From positions 1 through 46,961 of the forward strand of contig JBMOJH010000014.1 in assembly GCA_049316905.1 (NCBI GenBank): a stretch of 46,961 bases of DNA, in the 5' to 3' direction. Source of the stretch: CAIPVR01 sp049316905 (GTDB lineage: Bacteria > Actinomycetota > Acidimicrobiia > Acidimicrobiales > Microtrichaceae). A model generated the notes under the pieces. The model was not told the origin of the DNA and did no database searches. It saw only the letters and a list, made by a program, of their open reading frames with translations. This document shows positions 7,259 through 14,508 of the stretch, piece after piece. Numbering within the stretch: the stretch's first letter is position 1; each line of letters opens with the position of its first letter. Both the position numbers and the translations under genes were made by a program.

Positions 7259-7951
7259 ATGCGCGCCGGACGTCTCGTCACGATCCTCCGTCTGCTGCAG
7301 GTCCGCGGCCGCATGACCGCAGGAGAGCTCGCCGACGAGCTGGAGGTGTCGGAGCGGACGGTCCTGCGCGACGTGGAGGCCCTGAGCGGCGCCGGCTTCC
7401 CGGTGTTCGCGGTTCCCGGCCAGGGCGGGGGCATCGAGTTGCTCGAGGACGCGACCGCGCTGCCACAGCTGCCGGCCGGCCCGGTGCCCGGGACACGGCG
7501 GGCCACGGTGCGGCTGTCACCGCGGGGACGCCGTCAGGCCGCGCTCCACGGTCGTCCGTCGGGGGTGCGGCTGCGCCGGCGGGTCGGGGCCGATCCCGGC
7601 GGCCGGCCCGGCTGGGTCACCGCCACCGTCCCCGTCGACGACGTGGCCACGACGTGCCTCGACCTGCTCGCGCTCGGACCCGACGTGGAGGTGCTGGCAC
7701 CCGAGGAACTGCGGGGCGCGGTGCGAGAGGCGGCGCGACAGTTGTTCGAGCTCCACGGCGGGACTCCGCGGAGCCGAACCCGCCAGGACCGCGGACGGTC
7801 CGGCCCCGGCGGTCAGTCCTCGGACGCGTCGTCGTCCGGCCCGGCGTCGAGGCCCGAGGCGGCCAACCGCTCCAGGAGCGCGTCACGGATCGACACGCCG
7901 GGTTCGCGGGCCTTCTCGCCCGTGATCCGCCAGCCGAGACGCGACGAGTAG
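7259..7951 (+). CDS. HTH/WCX transcriptional regulator lacking the WYL core
   Basis: A 230-residue YafY-type regulator with an odd layout. Residues 3-58 are the HTH_11 DNA-binding domain (GELADELEVSERTVLRDVEAL, written here only in part: SERTVLRDVEALSGAGFPV). Residues 83-166 match the C-terminal WCX segment (GWVTATVPVDD, then LGPDVEVLAPEELRGAVREA). Family members normally run to about 320 residues with an 80-residue WYL ligand-sensing core between these parts. Here only about 25 residues separate them, and no other frame holds the missing part. The last 45 residues come from a 139-bp overlap with the convergent flavin reductase gene and are basic and low in complexity. The ATG at 7259 is chosen because of the -10 box six bases upstream. 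Confidence 0.75.
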   Translation: MRAGRLVTILRLLQVRGRMTAGELADELEVSERTVLRDVEALSGAGFPVFAVPGQGGGIELLEDATALPQLPAGPVPGTRRATVRLSPRGRRQAALHGRPSGVRLRRRVGADPGGRPGWVTATVPVDDVATTCLDLLALGPDVEVLAPEELRGAVREAARQLFELHGGTPRSRTRQDRGRSGPGGQSSDASSSGPASRPEAANRSRSASRIDTPGSRAFSPVIRQPRRDE

Positions 7952-8412
7952 AGCAGCGGAGGTTCCTTCAGTCGCCCCTCACCCACCTTCACCACCCGGG
8001 CGAAGAACAGGTGGTGGTCGATCGGCGAGCCGTCGGCCCAGGCCTCCTTCATCTCGAAGGTCTCGCACTGCAGCCAGCTGATGGCGCCGGGCACGACCGG
8101 GAGGCCGTCGTCGTTGAGCTCCACGAACTCGTCCGCGAGGTACTGGAACTTCCGGCCCGGGTAGGAGAAGTACTGCCCCTCGGCCACCTGGTCACCCGCC
8201 AGGATCGAGACGGAGAAGCGGCCCGAGTCGCGGATGAGCGGGTAGGTGTCGTGCTTCGGTGAGACCGACGCCATGACGATGGGCTCCTCGAAGCTCACCT
8301 GGCACACCCAGTGGGAGCAGTACGCGCGCACCACGCCGTCGTGCGCGGCGCCCACCACCTGCACGCCCTTCATCATCTGGCCGAGGGAACGCTTGATGTC
8401 GCGGTCGATCAC
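7813..8412 (-). CDS. Flavin reductase-like (FMN-binding) protein
   Basis: A 199-residue protein of the flavin reductase domain family, which supplies reduced flavin to monooxygenases or binds FMN as an oxidoreductase. The family pattern is visible: VQVVGAAHDGVVRAYCSHWVCQVSFEEPIVMASVSPKHDTY at 18-58 (partial motifs CSHWVCQVSF and VMASVSPKHDTYPLI), then FSVSILAGDQ, and HHLFFARVV late in the domain. The GTG start at 8412 has TACGCT seven bases upstream and no Shine-Dalgarno. The 3' end overlaps the convergent regulator by 139 bp. The partner monooxygenase is not obvious nearby. Confidence 0.85.
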   Translation of the reverse strand: MIDRDIKRSLGQMMKGVQVVGAAHDGVVRAYCSHWVCQVSFEEPIVMASVSPKHDTYPLIRDSGRFSVSILAGDQVAEGQYFSYPGRKFQYLADEFVELNDDGLPVVPGAISWLQCETFEMKEAWADGSPIDHHLFFARVVKVGEGRLKEPPLLYSSRLGWRITGEKAREPGVSIRDALLERLAASGLDAGPDDDASED

Positions 8413-8419
8413 GGCCGGC

Positions 8420-8425
8420 AGCGTA
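8420..8425 (-). promoter_or_regulatory. -10 box of leaderless flavin reductase promoter
   Basis: TACGCT on the minus strand lies seven bases before the GTG start at 8412; no ribosome-binding site is present. Confidence 0.6.
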
Positions 8426-8444
8426 CGGGGGCGTGACCGGCCGC

Positions 8445-8476
8445 GGTCAGTCGGTCAGTCGGTCAGTCGGTCAGTT
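8445..8476. repeat. 8-bp tandem repeat over a stop codon
   Basis: ggtcagtc is repeated four times (last copy ends in t). The innermost copy contains the stop codon of the SirB1-type gene, and each further copy offers another TGA on that strand. It lies between that stop and the flavin reductase promoter. Confidence 0.9.
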
Positions 8477-9274
8477 GAGGCGGGCCCGGAGGCGGGCGGC
8501 CTGCACCCGGTGCTCCTCGGCCCGGGTGGGCTCGAGCTCCACGAGCTCCTCGTGGAGCGCGGCGGCATCGAGGAAGCGCCCTTCCGCGGCGAGCACCCCG
8601 GCCAGCCGCCGCCGCTCCCCCGCGCCGGTCCCCGGCAGCGCCACCTGCAGGCGCAGCGCCGTGGCCAGGCCCGCTCGGTCACCGGCCCGGGTGCGCGCGG
8701 CCACCAGATTGTTGAGCACCCGCACGACGATGGCCGATGCCGGCGTGGGCGCGAGGTAGCCGGCGTCGAACGGGGTGCCCGGTCCGTGGAGCGCCACGAA
8801 CACGTCACGGCAGCCCGGCGCGTCGAGGCGTCGCCCGGAGCCGAAGGGGTCGAAGAACGTGGGGCCATGGGCGTCGCGGACCAGGAAGTGGCCGGGCATG
8901 CCCACCCCGACCAGCTCGACCCCGCGGCGGCGGCCGACCTCCATGGCGAGCACCGACAGCGTGATCGGGATGCCCCGACGGCGCTGCAGCACCTCGTCGA
9001 GCAGGCTGTTGCGGGGGTCGTAGTAGTCGTCGGTGTCGCCGGCGAAGCCGACCGGGCCGAACAACGCCGCGCAGAGCTCGACCGCGGAACCGTGCGGGTC
9101 CTCCACCGCCGCGGCCAGCGTGTCGAGCTCTGCCACCAGTCCCTCCGGGTCCACGCCCGGACGGCCGGCCGCCGCGATCAGCGCGAGGCTCAGGTCGAGG
9201 GGCGGCCCCCCGTCGCCGCCGACCGCCGCGCCCGGCTCGGCCATCAGGTCGGCGAAGCGGGCGACGGGGTCCAT
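8471..9274 (-). CDS. SirB1 family transglutaminase-like protein
   Basis: A 267-residue SirB1-type protein: a transglutaminase-like core followed by a C-terminal TPR-like helical part. The diagnostic segment is around residues 85-145: DPRNSLLDEVLQRRRGIPIT, VLAMEVGRRRGVELVGVGMPG, HFLVR and FFDPFG. The C-terminal third (about 185-262) is helical, with repeated leucine/alanine pairs as in TPR units. The biochemical role of the family is not established. The ATG at 9274 is preceded by TAGGTT at a distance of six bases and no Shine-Dalgarno, so it is probably leaderless. It shares a 62-base divergent region with the acyl-CoA synthetase gene. Confidence 0.88.
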   Translation of the reverse strand: MDPVARFADLMAEPGAAVGGDGGPPLDLSLALIAAAGRPGVDPEGLVAELDTLAAAVEDPHGSAVELCAALFGPVGFAGDTDDYYDPRNSLLDEVLQRRRGIPITLSVLAMEVGRRRGVELVGVGMPGHFLVRDAHGPTFFDPFGSGRRLDAPGCRDVFVALHGPGTPFDAGYLAPTPASAIVVRVLNNLVAARTRAGDRAGLATALRLQVALPGTGAGERRRLAGVLAAEGRFLDAAALHEELVELEPTRAEEHRVQAARLRARLN

Positions 9275-9280
9275 CGCGGC

Positions 9281-9286
9281 AACCTA
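9281..9286 (-). promoter_or_regulatory. -10 box of leaderless SirB1 promoter
   Basis: TAGGTT on the minus strand ends six bases before the ATG at 9274. It is one arm of a perfect inverted repeat whose other arm is the -10 box of the divergent gene. Confidence 0.6.
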
Positions 9287-9291
9287 GGCGG

Positions 9292-9297
9292 TAGGTT
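9292..9297 (+). promoter_or_regulatory. -10 box of acyl-CoA synthetase promoter
   Basis: TAGGTT on the plus strand is the mirror image of the SirB1 -10 box five bases away. It would give a leader of about 33 bases containing the GGAGGA ribosome-binding site at 9325-9330. Confidence 0.5.
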
Positions 9298-9335
9298 CCC
9301 CGCCGTCCCCACCCGCGACCCACCGGAGGACCACC

Positions 9336-10901
9336 GTGTCGGACGAGCTCTTCTACCCCGGAGCCCACGTGGCCGAACGGGGCGACCACGTCGCCTACGT
9401 GATGGCCTCCACCGGGGAGACGGTCACCTACCGGGAGCTCCACGAGCGGGCGAACCGGATCGCCCACCTCCTCCGATCCCTCGGCCTGAAGCCGGGTGAC
9501 CACGTGGCCTTCTGCCTCGAGAACCACCCCTGGTTCCTGTCGATCGCGTGGGGCGCCCACTACGCCGGGCTCTACTACACGGCGATCTCGAGCCGGCTCA
9601 CCGCGGACGAGGCGGGCTACATCGTCGATGACTGCGGTGCCCGGGTGTTCATCACCTCCGCCTACAAGTCCGAGCTCGCCACCGAGCTGGTGCCCCTCAC
9701 CCCGGGCGTGGAGCACCGTTTCATGCTCGACGGCATCGTGGAGGGTTACGCACCGTTCCTCGACGCGGTGGCTGCCCAGCCGGCCGACGACCTGCCGGAC
9801 GCGGTCGAGGGCGTGGACATGCTCTACAGCTCGGGCACCACTGGGCGCCCCAAGGGCGTGAAGGTGGCCCTCCGCGACGTGCCGCTCGGCGTGCCCGACA
9901 CCCTGTTCCTGCTCGTCGCCGGGCTCTTCGGCGCGTCCACCGACACCGTCTACCTGTCGCCCGCGCCGCTCTACCACGCCGCGCCGCTGCGCTTCTGCCT
10001 GCAGGTGCAGCGCGCCGGCGGGACGGTGGTCGTGATGGAGCACTTCGACGCCGAGGAGGCGCTGCGCCTGATCGGGGAGCACCGCGTGACGTTCGGGCAG
10101 TTCGTGCCCACGATGTTCGTGCGGATGCTGAAGCTGCCCGAGGACGTGCGTGCCCGCCACGACGTGTCCTCCATCCGCGTGGCCGTGCACGCGGCCGCAC
10201 CGTGTCCGGTCACGGTGAAGCGCCAGATGATCGAGTGGTGGGGCCCGGTGCTGCACGAGTACTACGCCGGCACCGAGGGCAACGGGTTCTGCTACACGAA
10301 CTCGGAGGACTGGCTCACCCACCCGGGCACCGTCGGCAAGCCGCTCGTGGGCGTACTGCACATCGTCGGCGACGACGGCGAGGAGCAGCCGATCGGCTCG
10401 CCCGGCACCGTCTACTTCGAGTCCGAGGCCGAGTTCGCCTACCACAACGACCCGGAGAAGACTGCGGGCGCCTACCTGAAGAAGGGCTGGTCCACCCTCG
10501 GCGACGTGGGCTACGTGGACGAGGACGGCTTCCTCTACCTGACCGACCGCAAGGCCTACATGATCATCACCGGCGGCGTGAACGTGTACCCGCAGGAGGC
10601 CGAGAACGTGCTGACGATGCACCCGGCCGTGGCCGACGTGGCCGTCTTCGGCGTGCCGAACGACGACTTCGGCGAGGAGGTCAAGGCGGTGGTGCAGCCC
10701 ATCGAGATGCCCGCCGACGACGAGGCGGCCGCCGCGCTCGCCGCCGAGCTCGTGGCGTACTGCCGGGAGCACCTCGCGGATGTGAAGTGCCCCCGCTCGG
10801 TGGACTTCCGCGAGGAGCTGCCCCGCCACCCCACCGGCAAGCTCTACAAGCGCCTCCTGAAGGACGAGTACTGGGCGGGCCGCGAGGGCCTGACCGGGTG
10901 A
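9336..10901 (+). CDS. Acyl-CoA synthetase (AMP-forming, FadD family)
   Basis: A 521-residue adenylate-forming enzyme that activates a carboxylic acid to its CoA thioester via an acyl-AMP. Motifs are in order: LYSSGTTGRPKG (163-174, P-loop), YYAGTEG (309-315), LGDVGY (388-393), LTDRKAYMIITGG (402-414) and the catalytic Lys502 in HPTGKLYKR. The enzyme is complete and of usual length. The start is GTG at 9336, set by GGAGGA six bases upstream. The stop overlaps the next gene start by 4 bases (GTGA). The fatty-acid, aromatic or steroid-acid substrate cannot be read from the sequence. Confidence 0.93.
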   Translation: MSDELFYPGAHVAERGDHVAYVMASTGETVTYRELHERANRIAHLLRSLGLKPGDHVAFCLENHPWFLSIAWGAHYAGLYYTAISSRLTADEAGYIVDDCGARVFITSAYKSELATELVPLTPGVEHRFMLDGIVEGYAPFLDAVAAQPADDLPDAVEGVDMLYSSGTTGRPKGVKVALRDVPLGVPDTLFLLVAGLFGASTDTVYLSPAPLYHAAPLRFCLQVQRAGGTVVVMEHFDAEEALRLIGEHRVTFGQFVPTMFVRMLKLPEDVRARHDVSSIRVAVHAAAPCPVTVKRQMIEWWGPVLHEYYAGTEGNGFCYTNSEDWLTHPGTVGKPLVGVLHIVGDDGEEQPIGSPGTVYFESEAEFAYHNDPEKTAGAYLKKGWSTLGDVGYVDEDGFLYLTDRKAYMIITGGVNVYPQEAENVLTMHPAVADVAVFGVPNDDFGEEVKAVVQPIEMPADDEAAAALAAELVAYCREHLADVKCPRSVDFREELPRHPTGKLYKRLLKDEYWAGREGLTG

Positions 10902-11683
10902 CGGTGCACCCGTTCCTCGAGGGACCGCCCCCCCTGGCCTTCGCCCACCGGGGCGGCACCGAGGCCGCGCCGGAGAACACCCTCCGGGCCTTCGAGGCCG
11001 CGGTGGCCCTCGGGTACCGCTACCTCGAGACCGACGTCCACCTCACCGCCGACGGCGTGCTCGTGGCGTTCCACGACCCGGCCCTCGACCGGGTCACCGA
11101 CCGGTCGGGGCTGATCGAGCACCTGACGCTCGCGGAGGTGCGCGAGGCCCGGATCGGCGGCACGGACCCGGTGCCCACGTTCGCCGAGCTGCTCACGACC
11201 TTCCCGGACGCCCGGTTCAACATCGACCCGAAGGCCGACGCCTCCGTGGTGGCGCTCGCGGCCGAGCTCCGGCGCCACGACGCCGTGGGCAGGGTGTGCA
11301 TCGGCGCGTTCTCCGACGACCGCCTCCGGCGGCTGCGGGACCTCCTCGGCGCCGGGTTGTGCACCTCGGCCGGCCCCCGCGAGACCGCGGCGCTGGTGGC
11401 GGAGTCGAAGCTGCCCCGGACGGCCCGGCGCCGCAGCCGGCCGGCGTTCGACTGCCTGCAGGTGCCGGTGCGCCACACGGTACGAGGGCGCACCGTCGAG
11501 GTGGTCACCCCTGCCTTCATCGAGGTCGCGCACGACCGTGGCGCGCAGGTGCACGTGTGGACCATCGACGACCCGGTCGAGATGCACCGCCTCCTCGAAC
11601 TCGGCGTGGACGGCATCATGACCGACCACCCGTCGGTGCTCCGCGACGTCCTCGTCGACCGGGGCGTCTGGGCCCCGGACTGA
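10898..11683 (+). CDS. Glycerophosphodiester phosphodiesterase
   Basis: A 261-residue GDPD-family TIM-barrel enzyme that hydrolyses glycerophosphodiesters to glycerol-3-phosphate and an alcohol. The Ca-binding and catalytic residues are visible: AHRGG with His17, APENT (24-28), YLETDVHL with Glu44 and Asp46, and FHDP with His59. The C-terminal VHVWTIDD and LGVDGIMTDHP are the usual barrel end. No signal peptide is seen, so the enzyme is cytoplasmic. The GTG start at 10898 overlaps the acyl-CoA synthetase stop (GTGA), which argues for translational coupling and a shared role in lipid turnover. Confidence 0.92.
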   Translation: MTVHPFLEGPPPLAFAHRGGTEAAPENTLRAFEAAVALGYRYLETDVHLTADGVLVAFHDPALDRVTDRSGLIEHLTLAEVREARIGGTDPVPTFAELLTTFPDARFNIDPKADASVVALAAELRRHDAVGRVCIGAFSDDRLRRLRDLLGAGLCTSAGPRETAALVAESKLPRTARRRSRPAFDCLQVPVRHTVRGRTVEVVTPAFIEVAHDRGAQVHVWTIDDPVEMHRLLELGVDGIMTDHPSVLRDVLVDRGVWAPD

Positions 11684-11732
11684 TCGGCGCTCGCCCCCAC
11701 GGCCCCAGCGCCGTTCACCGCACCGGTGCGCG

Positions 11733-11760
11733 TTGACAGCGCGAACGGCGGAAGTAGAGT
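11733..11760 (+). promoter_or_regulatory. Strong housekeeping promoter of the ABC operon
   Basis: TTGACA (11733-11738), a 16-base spacer and TAGAGT (11755-11760) give the best -35/-10 match in the window. The predicted 5' leader of about 80 bases carries a 6-bp inverted repeat (ctcgac 11768-11773, gtcgag 11798-11803) and a CAGGGGGA ribosome-binding region before the GTG at 11848. Confidence 0.7.
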
Positions 11761-11847
11761 GCGCCCACTCGACTGTGAAGGCGGTCACGCGGGCACGGTC
11801 GAGAACGCCAGAACGACGCAACGGACACAGGAACTCCAGGGGGACAA

Positions 11848-13518
11848 GTGGATCGACCTCGCACCTCGACGAAGCGCTGGGGCGTGGCCGCAGCGGCACT
11901 CGTCCTCGCCATGTCGCTGTTCGCCGCGGCGTGCGGCGGGGGCGATGATTCGGGCTCCAGCAACGACAGCGGCGGGAGCTCGGGCGACGCCAAGCCCGTA
12001 GCCGGCGGCAAGGTGACCTACGGCCTCGAGGCCGAGAACACCGGCGGCTGGTGCCTCCCCGAGGGCCAGCTCGCCATCGCGGGCATCCAGGTCGCCCGGG
12101 CGGTCTACGACACCCTGACCATCCCCGACGAGAACGCCAACTACGTGCCCTTCCTGGCCGAGTCGGTCACCCCCAACGCCACGTTCGACAACTGGACCAT
12201 CAAGATCCGGCCGGGGATCAAGTTCTCCGACGGCAGCGACCTGAACGCCCAGGTGGTCGCGAACAACCTCGACGCCTACCGGGGCAAGTACCCGGCGCGG
12301 AAGCCGCTGCTGTTCATCTTCGTGTTCTCGAACATCAACACGGTCACGGTCACCGACCCGATGACCGTCACGGTCGCCACGAAGACCCCGTGGCCCTCCT
12401 TCCCGGCCTACCTGTTCGGCAGCGGCCGCATCGGGATCATGGGCCAGGCCCAGCTCGACGACCCGGCCACCTGCGACACGAACATGATCGGGACCGGCCC
12501 CTTCATCAAGAAGGAGTGGAAGGTCAACGAGAAGTTCGTGGCCACCAAGAACCCGAACTACTGGTACAAGGACCCGTCCTCCGGGGCGCAGCTGCCCTAC
12601 CTCGACGAGATCGAGTTCCGGCCGATCCCCGACGGTGACGCCCGGGTCAACGCCCTCCTCTCGGGCGAGCTCAACGCACTGCACACCTCCGGCGCCGAGC
12701 AGATCGACGCGCTGCGCTCCGACCGCGACGACGGCAAGGTGAGCCTGGTCGAGTCCGACAAGTACGCCGAGGTGGCCTACGGGATGCTCAACGCCTCCAA
12801 GCCGCCGTTCAACAACATCAACGCCCGGAAGGCGGCGGCCTACGCGTTGGACCGCGACACCTTCAACCAGGTGCGCAACCTCGGCCTGTTCACCATGGCC
12901 TCCGGCCCCTTCGCCGAGGGCGAGGTGGGCTACCTCGAGGACGCCGGCTTCCCGAAGTACGACCTCAACCAGGCCAAGCAGTACGTGGAGAAGTACAAGC
13001 AGGAGACCGGCCAGGACCTCGAGTTCACCCTGGTCTCCACCTCGGACCCCTCCACGGTGAAGTCGGCCCAGTTCATCCAGGAGAACGCCCAGAAGGCGGG
13101 CGCCAAGGTCAACCTGCGCCAGGTCGAGCAGGCCGCCCTCATCAACACGGCCCTCGGCAACGACTGGCAGGCCCTGTCGTGGCGGAACCATCCGGGCGGC
13201 AACCCCGACAGCCAGTACGTCTGGTGGTACTCGGGTTCGCCGGTGAACTTCGGCAAGTTCTCCGACCCGCAGATCGACCAGCTGCTGGACCAGGGTCGGG
13301 CCGAGCCCGACAAGGAGAAGGCCGCGGCCGTGTACCAGAACATCAACAAGCGCTTCGGCGACCAGGTGTACAACGTCTGGCTGAACTGGACCCAGTGGGA
13401 CATCGCCGGGGCACCCCAGCTGAACGGCATCTACGGGCCGAACAACCCCGACGGCACGGCTCCCTTCCCCGGTCTGGCCACCGGCCACTCCCTCGCCGGG
13501 CTGTACCTCAGCAAGTGA
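11848..13518 (+). CDS. ABC transporter substrate-binding lipoprotein (SBP family 5)
   Basis: A 556-residue extracytoplasmic peptide/opine-type solute-binding protein. Residues 1-28 form a lipoprotein signal peptide (basic TKRWG, hydrophobic core, AAAC with the lipidated Cys29), followed by a Gly/Ser/Asp linker. The mature part shows the SBP_bac_5 pattern: VYDTLTIPDENANYVPFLAES near 81, FKLRP-like IKIRPGIKFSDG, GTGPFIKKEW, and N-x-N-YW at about 229. The GTG start is chosen for the ribosome-binding region just upstream and because it gives a proper signal peptide. It is the first gene of a five-gene importer; a hairpin after its stop probably keeps its product in excess. The ligand is unknown. 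Confidence 0.93.
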   Translation: MDRPRTSTKRWGVAAAALVLAMSLFAAACGGGDDSGSSNDSGGSSGDAKPVAGGKVTYGLEAENTGGWCLPEGQLAIAGIQVARAVYDTLTIPDENANYVPFLAESVTPNATFDNWTIKIRPGIKFSDGSDLNAQVVANNLDAYRGKYPARKPLLFIFVFSNINTVTVTDPMTVTVATKTPWPSFPAYLFGSGRIGIMGQAQLDDPATCDTNMIGTGPFIKKEWKVNEKFVATKNPNYWYKDPSSGAQLPYLDEIEFRPIPDGDARVNALLSGELNALHTSGAEQIDALRSDRDDGKVSLVESDKYAEVAYGMLNASKPPFNNINARKAAAYALDRDTFNQVRNLGLFTMASGPFAEGEVGYLEDAGFPKYDLNQAKQYVEKYKQETGQDLEFTLVSTSDPSTVKSAQFIQENAQKAGAKVNLRQVEQAALINTALGNDWQALSWRNHPGGNPDSQYVWWYSGSPVNFGKFSDPQIDQLLDQGRAEPDKEKAAAVYQNINKRFGDQVYNVWLNWTQWDIAGAPQLNGIYGPNNPDGTAPFPGLATGHSLAGLYLSK

Positions 13519-13523
13519 CGAAC

Positions 13524-13551
13524 GGGTCCCCGGCCGCACGGCCGGGGACCC
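13524..13551 (+). promoter_or_regulatory. Intercistronic 12-bp hairpin in ABC operon
   Basis: gggtccccggcc and ggccggggaccc form a perfect 12-bp stem with loop gcac, starting 6 bases after the binding-protein stop. The only Shine-Dalgarno-like sequence for the next gene (GGGGA, 13544-13548) is inside the 3' arm. There is no T-run. It fits an mRNA-stabilising and translation-limiting element. Confidence 0.75.
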
Positions 13552-13560
13552 ACTTCACCC

Positions 13561-14508
13561 ATGGGATTCGTCAAGAAGCTGGCCCAACTGATCGTCACCG
13601 TGATCATGGTGACGCTGTTCGCCTCCCTGCTCCTCGAGCTGCTGCCCGGGGACCCGGTGGAGGTGCTCGTGCCGTTCGGCAGCGACGAGCAGCGGGCCAC
13701 CGTCCGTGAGGACATCGGTCTCGACCAGCCGTTCATCGTCCGCTACGGCGAGTGGCTGGGGAACTTCACGACCGGCGACCTGGGCAACTACTACACGGTC
13801 AGCTCCAAGCGGCCGGTCGCCGACCGCGTGGCCGACGCATTGCCCATCTCGCTCCTGCTGATGTTCTACGCGCAGGTGCTCGCGCTGCTGATCGCGATCC
13901 CGATGGGCGTGCTCACCGCGTACCGGAACGGCACGTGGTTCGACCGATTGTCGAACACCTCCGCGTTCGCGATGTTGGCGATACCCACCTTCGCGCTCGG
14001 GTTCGTGCTCCAGTACTACCTGGGCGTGCAACTGGGCTGGTTCAAGTCCAGCGGCTACATACCGCTCACCGAGGACCCGGTGGGCCACGTCCAGTCGATG
14101 GTGCTGCCGGTGATCACCCTCGCGGTCGGTCAGGTGGCGGTGTACATGCGCCTGCTCCGCAGCGACATGATCGCCACGCTCCAGCAGGACTTCATCACGA
14201 TGGCCAAGGCGAAGGGCATCAAGAACAAGCGGATCCTGTTCCGCCACGCCCTCCGCCCCTCGTCGCTCACGCTGCTCACCGTCGCCGGCCTCAACGTCGG
14301 CACCCTCATCGGCGGTGCGCTGATCATCGAGGTGGTCTTCGCCATCCCCGGCATGGGCTTCCTGCTCGCCGAGGCGATCGCCACCCGTCAGATCGTCGCC
14401 TTCCAGTCGATGGTGGCGATCATCGCGATCTTCTACGTCCTGGTGAACTTCGCAGTGGACCTCCTCTACACCGTCCTCGACCCACGGATCCGACATGCCG
14501 GAAAGTGA
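13561..14508 (+). CDS. Peptide-type ABC transporter permease (DppB-like)
   Basis: A 315-residue inner-membrane permease with about six transmembrane helices, the DppB/OppB-type half of the translocation channel. Recognisable are the LLPGDPVEVL segment of the periplasmic N-terminal part (about 26-35), the cytoplasmic EAA loop ITMAKAKGIKNKRILFRHAL around 212-231 (ATPase contact) and the family end LLYTVLDPRIRH. The ATG at 13561 follows the intercistronic hairpin and may be translated less than the binding protein. It overlaps the second permease gene by 14 bases. Confidence 0.92.
   Translation: MGFVKKLAQLIVTVIMVTLFASLLLELLPGDPVEVLVPFGSDEQRATVREDIGLDQPFIVRYGEWLGNFTTGDLGNYYTVSSKRPVADRVADALPISLLLMFYAQVLALLIAIPMGVLTAYRNGTWFDRLSNTSAFAMLAIPTFALGFVLQYYLGVQLGWFKSSGYIPLTEDPVGHVQSMVLPVITLAVGQVAVYMRLLRSDMIATLQQDFITMAKAKGIKNKRILFRHALRPSSLTLLTVAGLNVGTLIGGALIIEVVFAIPGMGFLLAEAIATRQIVAFQSMVAIIAIFYVLVNFAVDLLYTVLDPRIRHAGK

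Noticed and set aside
7440..7800. A frameshift hiding the WYL domain
   Set aside because: Only about 25 codons lie between HTH and WCX in any frame, too few for the missing core, so it is a deletion and not a frameshift.
11768..11803. Riboswitch in the ABC operon leader
   Set aside because: Only a 6-bp inverted repeat is visible in a leader of about 80 bases; I recognise no aptamer.
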